Shown here: positions 19,094 through 29,100 of the stretch, one piece after another
Numbering within the stretch: the stretch's first letter is position 1
Layout: the number at the start of each line of letters is the position of its first letter
Assembly: GCF_014217855.1 (NCBI RefSeq)
Contig: NZ_CP059059.1
Coordinates: forward strand, 1,240,001 to 1,304,000
DNA length: 64,000 nt
DNA from: Synechococcus sp. HK01-R
GTDB taxonomy: Bacteria > Cyanobacteriota > Cyanobacteriia > PCC-6307 > Cyanobiaceae
Direction: 5' to 3'
Translations under genes and position numbers: made by a program
Notes under the pieces: generated by a model
Database searches by the model: none
Told to the model about the DNA's origin: nothing
The model's input: only the letters and a program-made list of their open reading frames with translations

Positions 19094-20273
19094 ACGCCTG
19101 CAACGCCTCGGCAGCGGCGTCTTTGATCGCAACGATCAGCGCAAGCAGCGCTACCGCGAGAGTGCTGCCGCCAGCAGGCTGCCCCTGGTGGATCTTTCGC
19201 TCGGATCCACCGATTTGGATCCTCCGCCTCAGGCGGTTGCCTCCATGGCCGCCGCTCTGCAGCGTCCAGGCAGTGCCACCTATTGCCTTCATGCCGGAAC
19301 ACGTCCCCTGAGAGAGGCGGTGCGTGCTTGGTGCTGGTCGCGGTTTGAGGTTGAAGTGGATCCCGATCGGGAGGTGCTGCTGTTGGTGGGTTCCCAGGAG
19401 GGCACCGCCCATCTGCCCCTGGCCGTGCTCAACCCGGGTGATGCCGGTCTGATTCTCGATCCCTCCTACCCCTCGCATCAGGGAGGACTGCTTCTAGCCG
19501 ATGCTCGGATCGAGCGGCTCGGCCTTGAGGCCGACCAGGGCTGGCGTCCTCGCTGGGATCAGTTGAGTCCTTCCGTCTGGGATGAGCTTCGGCTGATGGT
19601 GATGGGATTTCCCCACAACCCCACCGCTCAGGTCGGCGAGCAGATCTGGCTGGATGAGGCGATGGACCGTGCCCGCCGCCATGATCTCGTGCTGGCCCAT
19701 GACAATCCCTACCTCGATCTCGCCCTGGATGGAGAGGCTCCAGCCCTGCTGCGAACAGCAGGCTGGAGGGAGCGCGGCATTGAATTCTTCTCCCTGTCGA
19801 AGGGATGGTGCCTGGGGGGCTTTCGATTGGCGTTCGCCGTCGGGGCAGAGCCACTGATCACCGCCTTGCGTCAGCTCAAGGGGGTGGTCGACTTCAACCA
19901 GTCTCTCGCTCTCCAGCAGGGGGCGATCACGGCCCTCACCGAGGTGCCGGATTGGCCGCGGCGGATTGTGCCGGTCTACCGCGAACGGCGGGACCGCACT
20001 CTGACGGCCCTGCAGCGCCTTGGATGGCAGGCGCCGGTTCCCTCGATGGCGCTTTATCTCTGGTTGCCGGTGCCGCCCTGGGCCAGGGAGCGTGGCTGGA
20101 GTGATGAGGATCTAGCCGCAGCCCTCCTGGATCATGGTGGCCTGGCGCTCACTCCGGGATCCGGGTTCGGTTCCGCAGGTGCCGGCTGGCTGCGGCTGGC
20201 CTTGGTTCAGCCGGCGGAGGAGCTTGAAGCTGCTGTGGCTCGACTCGAGCCCTGGTGGCGTCAGCAGTGCTGA
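19080..20273 (+). CDS. Class I/II PLP-dependent aminotransferase (LL-DAP/succinyl-DAP aminotransferase-like)
   Basis: About 397 residues. The PLP-lysine is in FFSLSKGWCLGGFRLAFAVG near residue 240. GFPHNPTAQV (the Asn contact) and HDNPYLDLALDG are also typical of fold-type I enzymes; the N-terminal LSLGSTDLDPPP motif is the family's substrate-binding loop. The closest families act on diaminopimelate precursors (DapC/DapL-like) or broad amino acids; the substrate is not decided by sequence. Start MLTSKRLQRL overlaps the thioredoxin gene; the open frame upstream is antisense shadow. Confidence 0.85.
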   Translation: MLTSKRLQRLGSGVFDRNDQRKQRYRESAAASRLPLVDLSLGSTDLDPPPQAVASMAAALQRPGSATYCLHAGTRPLREAVRAWCWSRFEVEVDPDREVLLLVGSQEGTAHLPLAVLNPGDAGLILDPSYPSHQGGLLLADARIERLGLEADQGWRPRWDQLSPSVWDELRLMVMGFPHNPTAQVGEQIWLDEAMDRARRHDLVLAHDNPYLDLALDGEAPALLRTAGWRERGIEFFSLSKGWCLGGFRLAFAVGAEPLITALRQLKGVVDFNQSLALQQGAITALTEVPDWPRRIVPVYRERRDRTLTALQRLGWQAPVPSMALYLWLPVPPWARERGWSDEDLAAALLDHGGLALTPGSGFGSAGAGWLRLALVQPAEELEAAVARLEPWWRQQC

Positions 20274-21034
20274 GCCCCTGCAGGTCGGCGTCTCTGGCGC
20301 GGCGACGGCACCAGGCCGGTCTGACTCCCTGGCGCCTGCGGGTCCTGCCGGTGTGCGCGAGCACCGAGATCGAATTGAGTCGTTGGCTGGCGCGGACCCC
20401 CTGGCAGGGGGGCGTGCCACGGGCCGTGGTCGCCCGTCGGCAGACCCATGGTCAGGGGCAATGGGGGCGTCGATGGCAGTCGCCTGCGGGGGGGGTCTGG
20501 CTCAGTGCTGCCTTGCCCTGGTCTGCTGCTCATGGGGCCCCGGGGCTTCTGGGACTGGCCGTCGCTCTGGCCCTGGCGGAACGTCTGGAGCGTCAGGGTT
20601 TGCCGGTGGCGATCAAGTGGCCCAATGATCTGCTCATCGGCGAGGACAAATTGGCGGGGGTGTTGCCACGGATGGTGCACCGCGGAGGCAGGCTGCGCCT
20701 GGCCCGGGTGGGTGTGGGGCTCAATGTTTGCAATCCCGTTCCGGATGGTGCGGTGGCGCTGCGGCAATGGTTGCCGCTCGGCCGTTGTGATCCCGAGGCC
20801 TGGACGGCGGAGTTGCTGCTGGCCCTCGATCGGAGTATTGCGTTGGCGGCTGCACCCCAGGCGGTGTGTCAGGGGGTGGAGGGGCGGATCTGGACCAGGA
20901 CGGTCCGTGATCCCAGTGGTTCGGGGGTCTGGGAGGTGGAGGGGCTGTCGGCTGATGGTTCCTTGCGCCTACGTCAGGGAACCCGGACCAGCAGCTGGAC
21001 CCGATGGCCAGCTGAGCCGGCCGCCGATCTCTAG
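20267..21034 (+). CDS. birA: Biotin-[acetyl-CoA-carboxylase] ligase, HTH-less BirA
   Basis: A roughly 255-residue biotin protein ligase. The catalytic loop appears as THGQGQWGRRWQSPAGG, then KWPNDLLIGEDKLAGVLPRM; both are diagnostic. There is no N-terminal helix-turn-helix, so it should act as ligase only and not as a repressor. The C-terminal SH3-like cap is present. Two GTG codons (12 bp apart) could start it; the one overlapping the aminotransferase stop was chosen. It attaches biotin to the acetyl-CoA carboxylase carrier protein. Confidence 0.88.
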   Translation: MLSPCRSASLARRRHQAGLTPWRLRVLPVCASTEIELSRWLARTPWQGGVPRAVVARRQTHGQGQWGRRWQSPAGGVWLSAALPWSAAHGAPGLLGLAVALALAERLERQGLPVAIKWPNDLLIGEDKLAGVLPRMVHRGGRLRLARVGVGLNVCNPVPDGAVALRQWLPLGRCDPEAWTAELLLALDRSIALAAAPQAVCQGVEGRIWTRTVRDPSGSGVWEVEGLSADGSLRLRQGTRTSSWTRWPAEPAADL

Positions 21035-21058
21035 AGTCTCGCCGTCTGAGATTCCTGT

Positions 21059-22027
21059 GTGCTCCCTCGCTGGCTTGCTGCTGCCTGGCTGCTGACCCTG
21101 CCGGCGGCGCCTGAGACCGCTGGTGACCTGCCTTCGGTGCAGGCTCCGCTGCGGCCTCCGGCTCAGTTGGAGGTGCAGGAACCACTCCGGTTTGATCGCT
21201 CCCTCGAGAGTCTGGAGCGCAATCGGGTGATTACTCCTTTGGAGAGGCGTCAGCTCGAGACTGAGGCCATTGGCCAGCCGATTGACGTGCCGGCACTGCA
21301 GCAGGCGTGCCGCAGCGGAGCCCTGTCCAAGCAGGAGTGTTCGGCAGGGGTCGCTTTCCGCGGCCGCGTGCGACGCCCGGAGGATGCCCGTGTGGCCCGG
21401 CGTGCTCGGGGGGATGGTCAGCCGCTGCCACCGATCACTGTGCCCGTGTCGGCGTTGCTGGCCGGTGGAGGTGGCGGTTTCCGACTGGAATCGGTTTTCG
21501 CCGTGTCGCCCCGTCCTCTGCCGCTGCCTGGCAACGGCGATCGGACTCTGTTGTTCCCGATCATTGGCTCGGCGATCACGACCAGTGAATTCGGCATGCG
21601 CCTTCACCCGGTGATCGGCAATTGGTTAATGCATGCCGGTAAGGATCTGGCGGCTCCTGAGGGCACCCCTGTGGTGGCGGCACTCTCCGGAACCGTCACC
21701 AGCAGTGGACTGGCAGGTGGTTACGGCATCGCCGTGGAATTGGAGCACCGTCAACCGCTGCGGCGCACTCTGTACGGCCATCTCTCCGAGCTTTATGTGA
21801 AGGCGGGTCAGACCGTGCGCCAGGGGGAGGTGATCGGCAGGGTGGGAAGCACGGGCCTGAGTACTGGTCCTCACTTGCATTTTGAGCTGCGCCGACCGGA
21901 GGCGGCCGGCTGGGTGGCGATCGATCCCGGCGAGCTTGATCTGCGTCCGCTGACGGCCGGTGGGGTCGATGCCGTGTCCTTGCTGATGGCTCAGCTGATG
22001 GAAGGCCTGGAGCGGAAACGCAGCTGA
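21059..22027 (+). CDS. Secreted M23 (LytM) family metallopeptidase
   Basis: A 322-residue protein with a GTG start. The first 15 or so residues (LPRWLAAAWLLTLPAA) form a short signal peptide. A variable helical region follows, then an M23 domain from about residue 170: HAGKDLAAPEGTPV holds the H-xxx-D zinc ligands and GPHLHFELR near residue 275 the HxH. All catalytic ligands are present, so it should be an active peptidoglycan endopeptidase or an amidase activator with activity. It lies 24 bp after birA and converges tail-to-tail with the response regulator. Confidence 0.88.
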   Translation: MLPRWLAAAWLLTLPAAPETAGDLPSVQAPLRPPAQLEVQEPLRFDRSLESLERNRVITPLERRQLETEAIGQPIDVPALQQACRSGALSKQECSAGVAFRGRVRRPEDARVARRARGDGQPLPPITVPVSALLAGGGGGFRLESVFAVSPRPLPLPGNGDRTLLFPIIGSAITTSEFGMRLHPVIGNWLMHAGKDLAAPEGTPVVAALSGTVTSSGLAGGYGIAVELEHRQPLRRTLYGHLSELYVKAGQTVRQGEVIGRVGSTGLSTGPHLHFELRRPEAAGWVAIDPGELDLRPLTAGGVDAVSLLMAQLMEGLERKRS

Positions 22028-22028
22028 A

Positions 22029-22760
22029 TCATTGCGTTTCGGTGGCATCCCGCAGGATGAAACCGACGCCGCGCACGGTATGGATGAGGCTCGGTCGATC
22101 ATCCGCTTCGATCTTTTGGCGCAGATACCGGATGTAGACTTCGAGAAGGTTGTCGTCGCCGTAGAAGTTCTCCCCCCAGACGCCGCGCATGATCTCAGCC
22201 CGCTCGAGCACACGGCCTTGGCCGCGCATCAAAAATTGCAGCAGGTCGTATTCCTTCACCGAGAGCTGAATGGAGCGTTCGCCCCGGCTCACATCGCGGG
22301 TGCCGGTATGCATGCGTAGGTCGGCGACCTCCAGCACCAGGGGCTGATCGCCGGCCGTTGCTTCGGAAAAGGATTCGGCGCGACGTTGCATCGCGCGCAA
22401 CCGAGCCATGAGCTCTTCGATGGAGAAGGGCTTGACCAGGTAGTCATCAACTCCAGCATCGAGTGCCTTGACGCGATCGGCGATGTCGTCGTGGCCGGTG
22501 AGCATCAGGATCGGCGTCGTGACACCACTGCTGCGCATGCGCTGGCAGATGTCGACCCCCGAGAAATCGGGAAGATTCCAGTCGAGAACGATCAGATTCG
22601 GCGTCGGCTCCTGCCGGGCCTTGAACAAGCCGCTGGCCCCGTTGCCGGCGACCTGCACCGAATAGCCCTCCAGTTCGAGCTCAAGTCGAAGCAGATCTGT
22701 CAGCCGCTTTTCATCGTCGACCAGCAGCACCCTGGTGCTGGAGCCTGCGGCGTCTGGCAT
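22029..22760 (-). CDS. OmpR/PhoB-family response regulator
   Basis: A 243-residue two-domain regulator. The receiver domain (residues 8-125) has the acidic pair DDE, the phosphoacceptor Asp in IVLDWNLPDFSG, and the conserved Lys in YLVKPFS. A winged-helix DNA-binding domain follows with VKEYDLLQFLM and the recognition helix in NLLEVYIRYLRQKIE. The kinase partner is not in the window. Several cyanobacterial OmpR regulators (RpaA, RpaB, NrrA, RppA-like) share this plan; the sequence does not decide which. The start is immediately upstream of the AT-rich gap toward the ABC ATPase. Confidence 0.9.
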   Translation of the reverse strand: MPDAAGSSTRVLLVDDEKRLTDLLRLELELEGYSVQVAGNGASGLFKARQEPTPNLIVLDWNLPDFSGVDICQRMRSSGVTTPILMLTGHDDIADRVKALDAGVDDYLVKPFSIEELMARLRAMQRRAESFSEATAGDQPLVLEVADLRMHTGTRDVSRGERSIQLSVKEYDLLQFLMRGQGRVLERAEIMRGVWGENFYGDDNLLEVYIRYLRQKIEADDRPSLIHTVRGVGFILRDATETQ

Positions 22761-22821
22761 GCAAATGGCATCATCCTACCCGAACCTTAGACAGCCTTAG
22801 GATCAGGATCTTGAACAACCT

Positions 22822-23529
22822 TCAGTTGGATTGCCGTTCCAGGCGCTCCACCCGGCCATCCCGGAAATGAGCCACCGTCTCAGCCCTGGCGGCCACCTCG
22901 TCCTCGTGGGTCACCATCACCAGGGTGATTCCCTGGCGATGCAGATCATCAAAAAGATTGAGCACATCGTCCGTGGTGCGTGAATCCAGGGCGCCTGTGG
23001 GTTCATCCGCCAGCAACAGGGCTGGTTGGTTGATGATCGCCCGGGCGATAGCGACGCGCTGCTGTTGCCCGCCAGAGAGTTGATTCGGACGGTTCTGCAT
23101 GCGATCGGAGAGGCCAACGCGCTCCAGGGCCTCAGCAGCCCGTCTGCGGCGTTCCGTTGCGGAAACCCCCGCATAGATCATTGGAAGCATCACATTGTCG
23201 AGGGCGGTGGCGTGGGGCAACAGATGGAACTGTTGAAAGACGAACCCAAGCTCCTGATTGCGCAGATCGGCCAGGGCATCGTCATCGAGGGATTCCACGG
23301 CGACCCCGTTCAGGCTGTAGCTGCCGCTGCTGGGTCGATCTAGGCAGCCAATGATGTTCATCGCCGTGCTTTTGCCGGATCCACTGGCGCCCATCACCGC
23401 CAGATAATCGCCCTGGTGAACGGTGAGATCGAGATGGTCGAGCGCCCGCACCGTTGCCTCTCCACTGCCGTAGAGCTTGCTGACGTCACTGAGACGTGCG
23501 ACCTCCCGCTGAGCTGTTGGATCAGCCAA
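22822..23529 (-). CDS. ABC transporter ATP-binding protein (MacB/LolD/DevA type)
   Basis: A 235-residue ATPase. Walker A is GASGSGKST, the signature is [14 protein letters not shown], Walker B is [12 protein letters not shown], and the H-loop is [10 protein letters not shown]. The Q-loop [21 protein letters not shown] is typical of the MacB/LolD/DevA group of lipid or peptide exporters. The only workable start is a TTG that overlaps the ndhB stop by 8 bp. No permease partner is encoded next to it here. It may be co-transcribed with ndhB. Confidence 0.9.
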   Translation of the reverse strand: MADPTAQREVARLSDVSKLYGSGEATVRALDHLDLTVHQGDYLAVMGASGSGKSTAMNIIGCLDRPSSGSYSLNGVAVESLDDDALADLRNQELGFVFQQFHLLPHATALDNVMLPMIYAGVSATERRRRAAEALERVGLSDRMQNRPNQLSGGQQQRVAIARAIINQPALLLADEPTGALDSRTTDDVLNLFDDLHRQGITLVMVTHEDEVAARAETVAHFRDGRVERLERQSN

Positions 23530-25093
23530 TGCTGTGAAGGCCTGCCCTGGCGATGGCCTGTTGCAGCAGGGGAGTGCCGGCTACGGCACTGTTCGCCCAC
23601 TGGAAGAGAGGGTTGGAGAGGATGCCACCCACTGCTGTGACCAGGACACAGGCGATCAGAGCGAAGCGGAGCGGAGGGAGTCCAAGGGTGGACCACTGGA
23701 TGGGTGGGTAATCGCGGACCACTTCAGAAGCTTCCTGAGGTTCCTTGACCACCATCATCTTGATAACCCCGATGTAGTAGTAAATCGAGACGACTGAAGT
23801 GATCAAGCCCACCACAACCAGCAGGTATTGGTGATCAGCCCAGCCGGCGAAAAAGAGGTAGATCTTGCCGAAAAAGCCCAGCATCGGAGGAATGCCCCCG
23901 AGGGAGAGAAGGCAGAGACTCAGCCCCAAGGTGATCAGTGGGTCTTTCTGATAAAGACCGGCATAGTCGCTGATCCGATCGCTGCCGGTGCGGATTGAAA
24001 AGAGAATGATGCAGGCAAACGCCCCCAGATTCATGAACAGGTAGGCCGCCATGTACAGCACCATCGCTGCGAAGCCATCTTCGGTGCCGCAGACGAGTCC
24101 GATCATCACAAAGCCGGCCTGGCCGATCGAGCTGTAGGCCAGCATTCGCTTCATCGATGTTTGAGCCAGGGCGACCACGTTGCCCAGGGTCATGCTGAGG
24201 AGAGCCAGCACCGTGAACAGCAGCTTCCACTGGGTGTCAAAGGAGCCGAAGCAGCCCACAAGGATCCTGAGTGCCAAGGCGAAACCGGCTGCTTTGGATC
24301 CCACCGACAGGAAGGCCACCACAGGGGTTGGTGAGCCCTCATAGACATCGGGAGTCCACTGGTGGAAGGGCACCGCTGCAATCTTGAAGGCCACTGTGGC
24401 GAGCACAAACACCAGGGCCAGAGCTGCGAGGGGCGTCGGGCTGGTGAGCAGGGCATTGCCGATCACCTCAAGGCTGGTGGATCCGCTGAGTCCGTAGAGC
24501 AGAGAGGAGCCGTAGAGGAACACGGCTGCGGCCGCGGACCCCACCAGCAGATATTTAAGAGCTGCCTCGGAGCTGCGGGCATCCCGCTTCATGTAGCCCG
24601 ACAGCAGATAACTGGCGACGGAAAGGGTCTCGAGGGAGACGAAGACACTGACCAAATCAGTGGCTCCGCAGAGCAGCATCCCGCCAAGGGTTGCGGCCAG
24701 AAGGATGGCGGCGTATTCACCCACCGGAGTGCCGCTCTTCTCGGCGTAACGCCAGCTGATCAGAAGCGAGAGCAGGGTGGAGGTGGCCACAACCGCACGG
24801 AAGGCGATCGCCAGGCGGTCCGAAAGGAATGCGCCCAAAAATGAGGGCTCCAGAGGGGCGTTCCACTGGAGGGCCAGCAGCACAAGGGCGCCGCCGAGAC
24901 CGAGGTAACAGATCGGCGGAACCCAGCGCACAGCAACGCGTTCTCCGGCCAGATCCACCAGGAGAGTGGCCAGCATGGCCAGTAAGACAGCACCCTCTGG
25001 GGCTACGGCCCCGGCATTCAGAGCGAGATTGAGCAGCTCTCCCGGAGCGGCCATCGCCTGGGTGGTTAGAAGCAGTGCACCCAACTCGGGCAT
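23522..25093 (-). CDS. ndhB: NAD(P)H-quinone oxidoreductase subunit 2 (NdhB)
   Basis: About 523 residues with 14 or so membrane helices, an antiporter-like subunit of the cyanobacterial NDH-1 complex used in respiration, cyclic electron flow and CO2 uptake. The family markers [15 protein letters not shown] and the proton-channel Lys region [20 protein letters not shown] are present. The start [20 protein letters not shown] fits homologues; the upstream open frame overlaps the divergent topA promoter and is not part of the protein. Other ndh genes are not in the window, as usual for the scattered cyanobacterial ndh genes. Confidence 0.97.
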   Translation of the reverse strand: MPELGALLLTTQAMAAPGELLNLALNAGAVAPEGAVLLAMLATLLVDLAGERVAVRWVPPICYLGLGGALVLLALQWNAPLEPSFLGAFLSDRLAIAFRAVVATSTLLSLLISWRYAEKSGTPVGEYAAILLAATLGGMLLCGATDLVSVFVSLETLSVASYLLSGYMKRDARSSEAALKYLLVGSAAAAVFLYGSSLLYGLSGSTSLEVIGNALLTSPTPLAALALVFVLATVAFKIAAVPFHQWTPDVYEGSPTPVVAFLSVGSKAAGFALALRILVGCFGSFDTQWKLLFTVLALLSMTLGNVVALAQTSMKRMLAYSSIGQAGFVMIGLVCGTEDGFAAMVLYMAAYLFMNLGAFACIILFSIRTGSDRISDYAGLYQKDPLITLGLSLCLLSLGGIPPMLGFFGKIYLFFAGWADHQYLLVVVGLITSVVSIYYYIGVIKMMVVKEPQEASEVVRDYPPIQWSTLGLPPLRFALIACVLVTAVGGILSNPLFQWANSAVAGTPLLQQAIARAGLHSIG

Positions 25094-25227
25094 GGTGCGC
25101 GTGGGATCCGTCCTGTGCGGCGACTGTAGCTGCGCTGCCGGGAGGCGAACGGGACCACGGGATTTCGACTGTTTCGCTGCCGAGGGAGCCACGGTGCGAT
25201 AAAGAAGGGGACGGTTACCTGCCGCCT

Positions 25228-27939
25228 GTGGCGAACACCCTGGTCATTGTCGAGAGCCCTACGAAGGCCCGCACCATCCGTGGTTTCCTCCCCAAGGGCT
25301 ACCGGGTGGAAGCGTCGATGGGCCATGTCCGTGATCTCCCCAACAACGCCAGCGAGATTCCAGCGGCCCAAAAAGGGCAGAAATGGGCCAATCTCGGCGT
25401 GAACACCGAAGCCGACTTCGAGCCCCTCTACGTGGTGCCGAAGGACAAGAAGAAGGTGGTGCGCGAGCTCAAAGATGCGCTGAAGGGTGCGGATCAGCTC
25501 CTGCTGGCGACGGACGAAGACCGGGAGGGGGAGAGCATCAGCTGGCACCTGCTGCAACTTCTTGCGCCGAAGGTGCCCGTCAAGCGGATGGTCTTTCACG
25601 AGATCACCAAGGAGGCCATCTCCAGGGCGCTTGATGAGACCCGAGAGCTCGATATGGAGCTGGTGCATGCCCAAGAAACCCGTCGGATCCTCGATCGCCT
25701 CGTCGGTTACACCCTCTCCCCCCTGCTCTGGAAGAAGGTGGCCTGGGGGCTGTCCGCCGGTCGCGTGCAGTCGGTGGCGGTGCGACTGCTGGTGCAGCGC
25801 GAGCGGGCCCGCCGGGCGTTCCGCAGTGGCAGCTACTGGGATCTGAAGGCTCGCTTAGAGCAGGCAGGGGGCGGGTTTGACGCCAAGCTCACCCATCTCG
25901 CCGGTCAGCGAATCGCGACTGGCAACGACTTCGACGAGAGCACCGGTGGCCTCAAGCAGGGCAGCAGCGTGCGCCTGCTTAGCGAGCAGGAGGCCCGCAC
26001 CCTGGTGGAGACCGTGCGCTCCTCCCCCTGGCTGGTGGAGGCGGTGGAAGAGAAGCCCACCGTGCGCAAGCCCGTCCCGCCCTTCACCACCAGCACCCTC
26101 CAGCAGGAAGCCAATCGCAAGCTGCGCCTTTCGGCTCGCGAGACGATGCGCTGCGCTCAGGGCCTCTACGAACGCGGTTTCATCACCTACATGCGCACCG
26201 ATTCGGTGCATCTCTCCGACCAGGCGATCAGCGCGGCGCGAAGCTGCGTCGAGACTCGCTACGGCAAGGACTATCTGAGCAAGGCGCCGCGGCAGTTCAG
26301 CACCAAGTCCCGCAATGCCCAGGAGGCCCATGAGGCCATTCGCCCCTCGGGTGAGAGCTTTCGTGCTCCTGCCGAAACCGGTCTCGATGGCAGGGATCTG
26401 GCCCTCTACGAGTTGATATGGAAGCGCACCGTTGCCAGCCAAATGGCTGAAGCCCGGCTGACGATGCTGGCGGTGGATCTGACCGTGGCGGATGCCCGTT
26501 TCAGAGCCAGTGGAAAGCGGATCGATTTCGCCGGTTTCTTCCGCGCCTATGTGGAGGGAAGCGATGACCCGGATGCCGCGCTCGAGGGGCAGGAGGTGCT
26601 GCTTCCGGATCTGAAGACCGGAGATTCCCCCACGCCGAAGGAGGTGGAGGCCCTCGGTCACCAGACCCAGCCGCCAGCTCGCTACAGCGAGGCCTCTTTG
26701 GTGAAGATGCTTGAGAAGGAGGGCATCGGGCGCCCCTCCACCTACGCCAGCATCATCGGCACGATCGTGGATCGTGGCTACGCCTCGCTCCAAAACAATT
26801 CTCTGACCCCCAGCTTCACCGCTTTTGCCGTGACCGCCCTGCTGGAGGAGCACTTCCCAGACCTGGTCGATACCAGCTTCACGGCCCGGATGGAATCCAC
26901 CCTCGATGAGATCTCGACCGGCAAGGTGCAGTGGCTTCCCTACCTGGAGGGCTTCTACAAAGGGGAGGAGGGGTTGGAATCTCTCGTGCAGAAGCGCGAG
27001 GGAGACATCGATGCTGGCGCCTCCCGCACGATCGACCTGGAGGGCTTGCCCTGCGTGGTGCGCATCGGTCGTTTCGGGGCGTATCTCGAGGCCAAACGGG
27101 TCGCTGATGACGGTGAAGAGGAGCTGATCAAGGCCACGCTTCCTCAGGAAATCACCCCTGCAGATCTGGATGCAGAGAGAGCCGAGCTGATCCTCAAGCA
27201 GAAGGCAGATGGCCCTGAAGCGCTTGGCGAGGACCCGGAAACTGGTGATCTCGTTTATCTGCTCTTCGGGCAGTACGGCCCCTACGTTCAGCGCGGTCAG
27301 GTCAGTGATGAGAACCCCAAGCCGAAGCGGGCCTCCCTGCCGAAGGGGGTGAAACCGGAGGATCTGTCCCTCGAGGATGCGCTTGGTCTGCTGCGCTTGC
27401 CCCGTTTGCTCGGTGAGCATCCCGATGGCGGACGGATCCAGGCAGGTCTCGGTCGCTTCGGGCCCTATGTGGTTTGGGATAAGAGCAAGGGTGAGAAGGA
27501 CTATCGCTCCCTCAAGGCTGAGGACGACGTGCTGATGGTGGGTCTCTCCCGTGCCCTGGAGCTGTTGGCCATGCCCAAACGCGGTCGCGGTGGCCGCACC
27601 GCTCTGAGGGATCTCGGGGTGCCTGAAGGCTCGGAGGAGACCGTGCAGGTCTTTGATGGTCCCTATGGCCTCTATGTGAAGCAGGGCAAGGTGAACGCGT
27701 CCCTTCCGGAGGGCAAGGGAGCTGATGACATCACCCTGACTGAGGCCATGGAGCTGCTGGCGGCCAAGGCTTCCAGCAAGAAGACGAGCAAGCGCTCCAC
27801 CAAGAGCAGCACCACCAAGAGCACAACCGGCCGCAAGGCAGCCGCCGCCAAACCGGCAGCCAAGAAGCCCCCTGCCACCACGAAGACAGGGCGTCTGCGG
27901 GCCAGCGCCGTGCGGGTGATCAAACCTGGAGACACTTGA
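25228..27939 (+). CDS. topA: DNA topoisomerase I
   Basis: About 903 residues with a GTG start at [20 protein letters not shown], the TOPRIM opening. The acidic TDEDREGE motif, the [13 protein letters not shown] segment and the catalytic tyrosine region [13 protein letters not shown] are visible. Instead of zinc fingers, the C-terminus has several repeated GxFGxYV-type (TopA C-terminal repeat) modules, e.g. [30 protein letters not shown] and DGPYGLYVK, and a Lys/Thr/Ala-rich basic tail of about 50 residues. It relaxes negative supercoils. The open frame upstream of the GTG overlaps the ndhB start and was excluded. Confidence 0.96.
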   Translation: MANTLVIVESPTKARTIRGFLPKGYRVEASMGHVRDLPNNASEIPAAQKGQKWANLGVNTEADFEPLYVVPKDKKKVVRELKDALKGADQLLLATDEDREGESISWHLLQLLAPKVPVKRMVFHEITKEAISRALDETRELDMELVHAQETRRILDRLVGYTLSPLLWKKVAWGLSAGRVQSVAVRLLVQRERARRAFRSGSYWDLKARLEQAGGGFDAKLTHLAGQRIATGNDFDESTGGLKQGSSVRLLSEQEARTLVETVRSSPWLVEAVEEKPTVRKPVPPFTTSTLQQEANRKLRLSARETMRCAQGLYERGFITYMRTDSVHLSDQAISAARSCVETRYGKDYLSKAPRQFSTKSRNAQEAHEAIRPSGESFRAPAETGLDGRDLALYELIWKRTVASQMAEARLTMLAVDLTVADARFRASGKRIDFAGFFRAYVEGSDDPDAALEGQEVLLPDLKTGDSPTPKEVEALGHQTQPPARYSEASLVKMLEKEGIGRPSTYASIIGTIVDRGYASLQNNSLTPSFTAFAVTALLEEHFPDLVDTSFTARMESTLDEISTGKVQWLPYLEGFYKGEEGLESLVQKREGDIDAGASRTIDLEGLPCVVRIGRFGAYLEAKRVADDGEEELIKATLPQEITPADLDAERAELILKQKADGPEALGEDPETGDLVYLLFGQYGPYVQRGQVSDENPKPKRASLPKGVKPEDLSLEDALGLLRLPRLLGEHPDGGRIQAGLGRFGPYVVWDKSKGEKDYRSLKAEDDVLMVGLSRALELLAMPKRGRGGRTALRDLGVPEGSEETVQVFDGPYGLYVKQGKVNASLPEGKGADDITLTEAMELLAAKASSKKTSKRSTKSSTTKSTTGRKAAAAKPAAKKPPATTKTGRLRASAVRVIKPGDT

Positions 27940-28406
27940 TGGCTCTGCGGCGCCTGGGTTGGTTGCTTCTGCCCCTGGTACTGCTGCAGGCCTGCAGCAG
28001 TACCCCCTTCGGTCGCCAGCTTGCGGACAGCTTTGACTCCCCCGGAGCTTCCCCAGCATCAGCTCCGGCAGCGAATGGTGAGAGCAGGCCCAAGCCACCG
28101 TCTCCGCCCAAGACTGGGTCTGCGGCCAAGACTGGCCAGGAGGCTCCTGCGCCGATGTCTGCCCCGATCGCTGAGAAGCCTGCTGCACCGTTGCAGTCGC
28201 AGCCCAGGCCCGTGCCGCAATCGGCTGCTCCCCAGCCCTACCGCATCATCCTGCGGCTCTCCTCGGCGGATCCAGCCGCTCCTGCCGAGCAGGTCACGCG
28301 GTCCCTGCGCGAGGCGGGCATTGCCTTTGAGGTGGAGACGATTGAACGGATCCAACCCCCTGAACGGCTGACGGTGACCCCGGAGCGCAAGGGGGCCACG
28401 CCGTGA
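27939..28406 (+). CDS. Putative lipoprotein
   Basis: A 155-residue protein whose N-terminus [20 protein letters not shown] is a signal peptide ending in a lipobox (L-x-A-C), with Cys near residue 19 the predicted lipidation site. A proline/alanine-rich, probably disordered linker of about 70 residues leads to a C-terminal basic segment (LRLSSADPAAPAEQVTRSLR then EAGIAFEVETIERIQPPERL) that looks like a small alpha-beta domain. Function is unknown. Its ATG shares bases with the topA stop and its TGA overlaps the next start, so it is in a coupled gene run. Confidence 0.75.
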   Translation: MALRRLGWLLLPLVLLQACSSTPFGRQLADSFDSPGASPASAPAANGESRPKPPSPPKTGSAAKTGQEAPAPMSAPIAEKPAAPLQSQPRPVPQSAAPQPYRIILRLSSADPAAPAEQVTRSLREAGIAFEVETIERIQPPERLTVTPERKGATP

Positions 28407-29074
28407 CGCCGCCCTCGCGGTCATCCGCTTCCCCAGCGCCGACAAGCCGCCGACAGGCTTTGCGCATGATGGAAACCTCCTACCTGGCTGCTGCTGCTGC
28501 CCTGATCTGGCTGGCGCTGTATTACTTGCCGGTGGGGGGTGCCCTGTTCCGTCTGGCCCTGCCCCTGCCCCTTGCTCTGCTGCTCATTCGTCGTGGCTGG
28601 AGGGCCGGCCTCGAGGGGGTGGCGGTGTCGTTGTTGTTGCTGACCGCTCTGATGGGACCGGTGCGGGGACCGCTCATGCTGTTCCCCTACGGCCTGCTGT
28701 CGCTCTGGCTGGGTTGGTGCTGGAGTCAGCAGAGGAGCTGGTGGCTGAGCTGGGGAATCGGTCTCGTGCTGGGTGCGGTGGGTTTTCTCGTGCGAGTGCT
28801 GGCGCTTTCCCTGCTTCTGGGTGAAAACCTCTGGATCGTGATCACCCGCGCTGGGGCCGGATTGCTGGATCGTCTGGTGGATCTACTAGGGCTTCCTCTG
28901 TCTCCCGATCTCGCGGAGGTTCAGCTGATGGCCCTGGCACTGGTGTTGTTTCAGCAGCTGGTTTATGTGCTGGCTCTGCATGCGCTCGCCTATTGGATCT
29001 TTCCGCGTCTACAGGCTCCGGTGCCCGCTCCCCCTCCTCAGCTCAAGGGGTTGGTGGCATTGGATCCCCTCTGA
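28403..29074 (+). CDS. DUF2232 membrane protein
   Basis: A 223-residue protein with a GTG start overlapping the lipoprotein stop by 4 bp. A 20-residue Ser/Arg-rich head precedes 6-7 hydrophobic helices; residues after RQALRMMETSYLAAAAALI match the DUF2232 (YybS-like) family, including the PLMLFPYGLLSLWLGW segment. YybS-like proteins are membrane proteins of unknown role, possibly transporter-like ECF-S components; I cannot assign a substrate. The following cobT gene begins 27 bp later with a strong Shine-Dalgarno site. Confidence 0.78.
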   Translation: MTPPSRSSASPAPTSRRQALRMMETSYLAAAAALIWLALYYLPVGGALFRLALPLPLALLLIRRGWRAGLEGVAVSLLLLTALMGPVRGPLMLFPYGLLSLWLGWCWSQQRSWWLSWGIGLVLGAVGFLVRVLALSLLLGENLWIVITRAGAGLLDRLVDLLGLPLSPDLAEVQLMALALVLFQQLVYVLALHALAYWIFPRLQAPVPAPPPQLKGLVALDPL

Positions 29075-29100
29075 GACTCAACCCTCCAGGAGGTGTCGCC

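Noticed and set aside
24790-24810. HIP1 (GCGATCGC) repeats
   Set aside because: Only a few scattered octamers (e.g. near 24805 and 52591) were noticed; no enrichment, as is usual for marine Synechococcus.
25855-28188. 777-codon open frame on the minus strand opposite topA
   Set aside because: Antisense shadow of the conserved topoisomerase; no recognisable domain and it spans the lipoprotein gene too.
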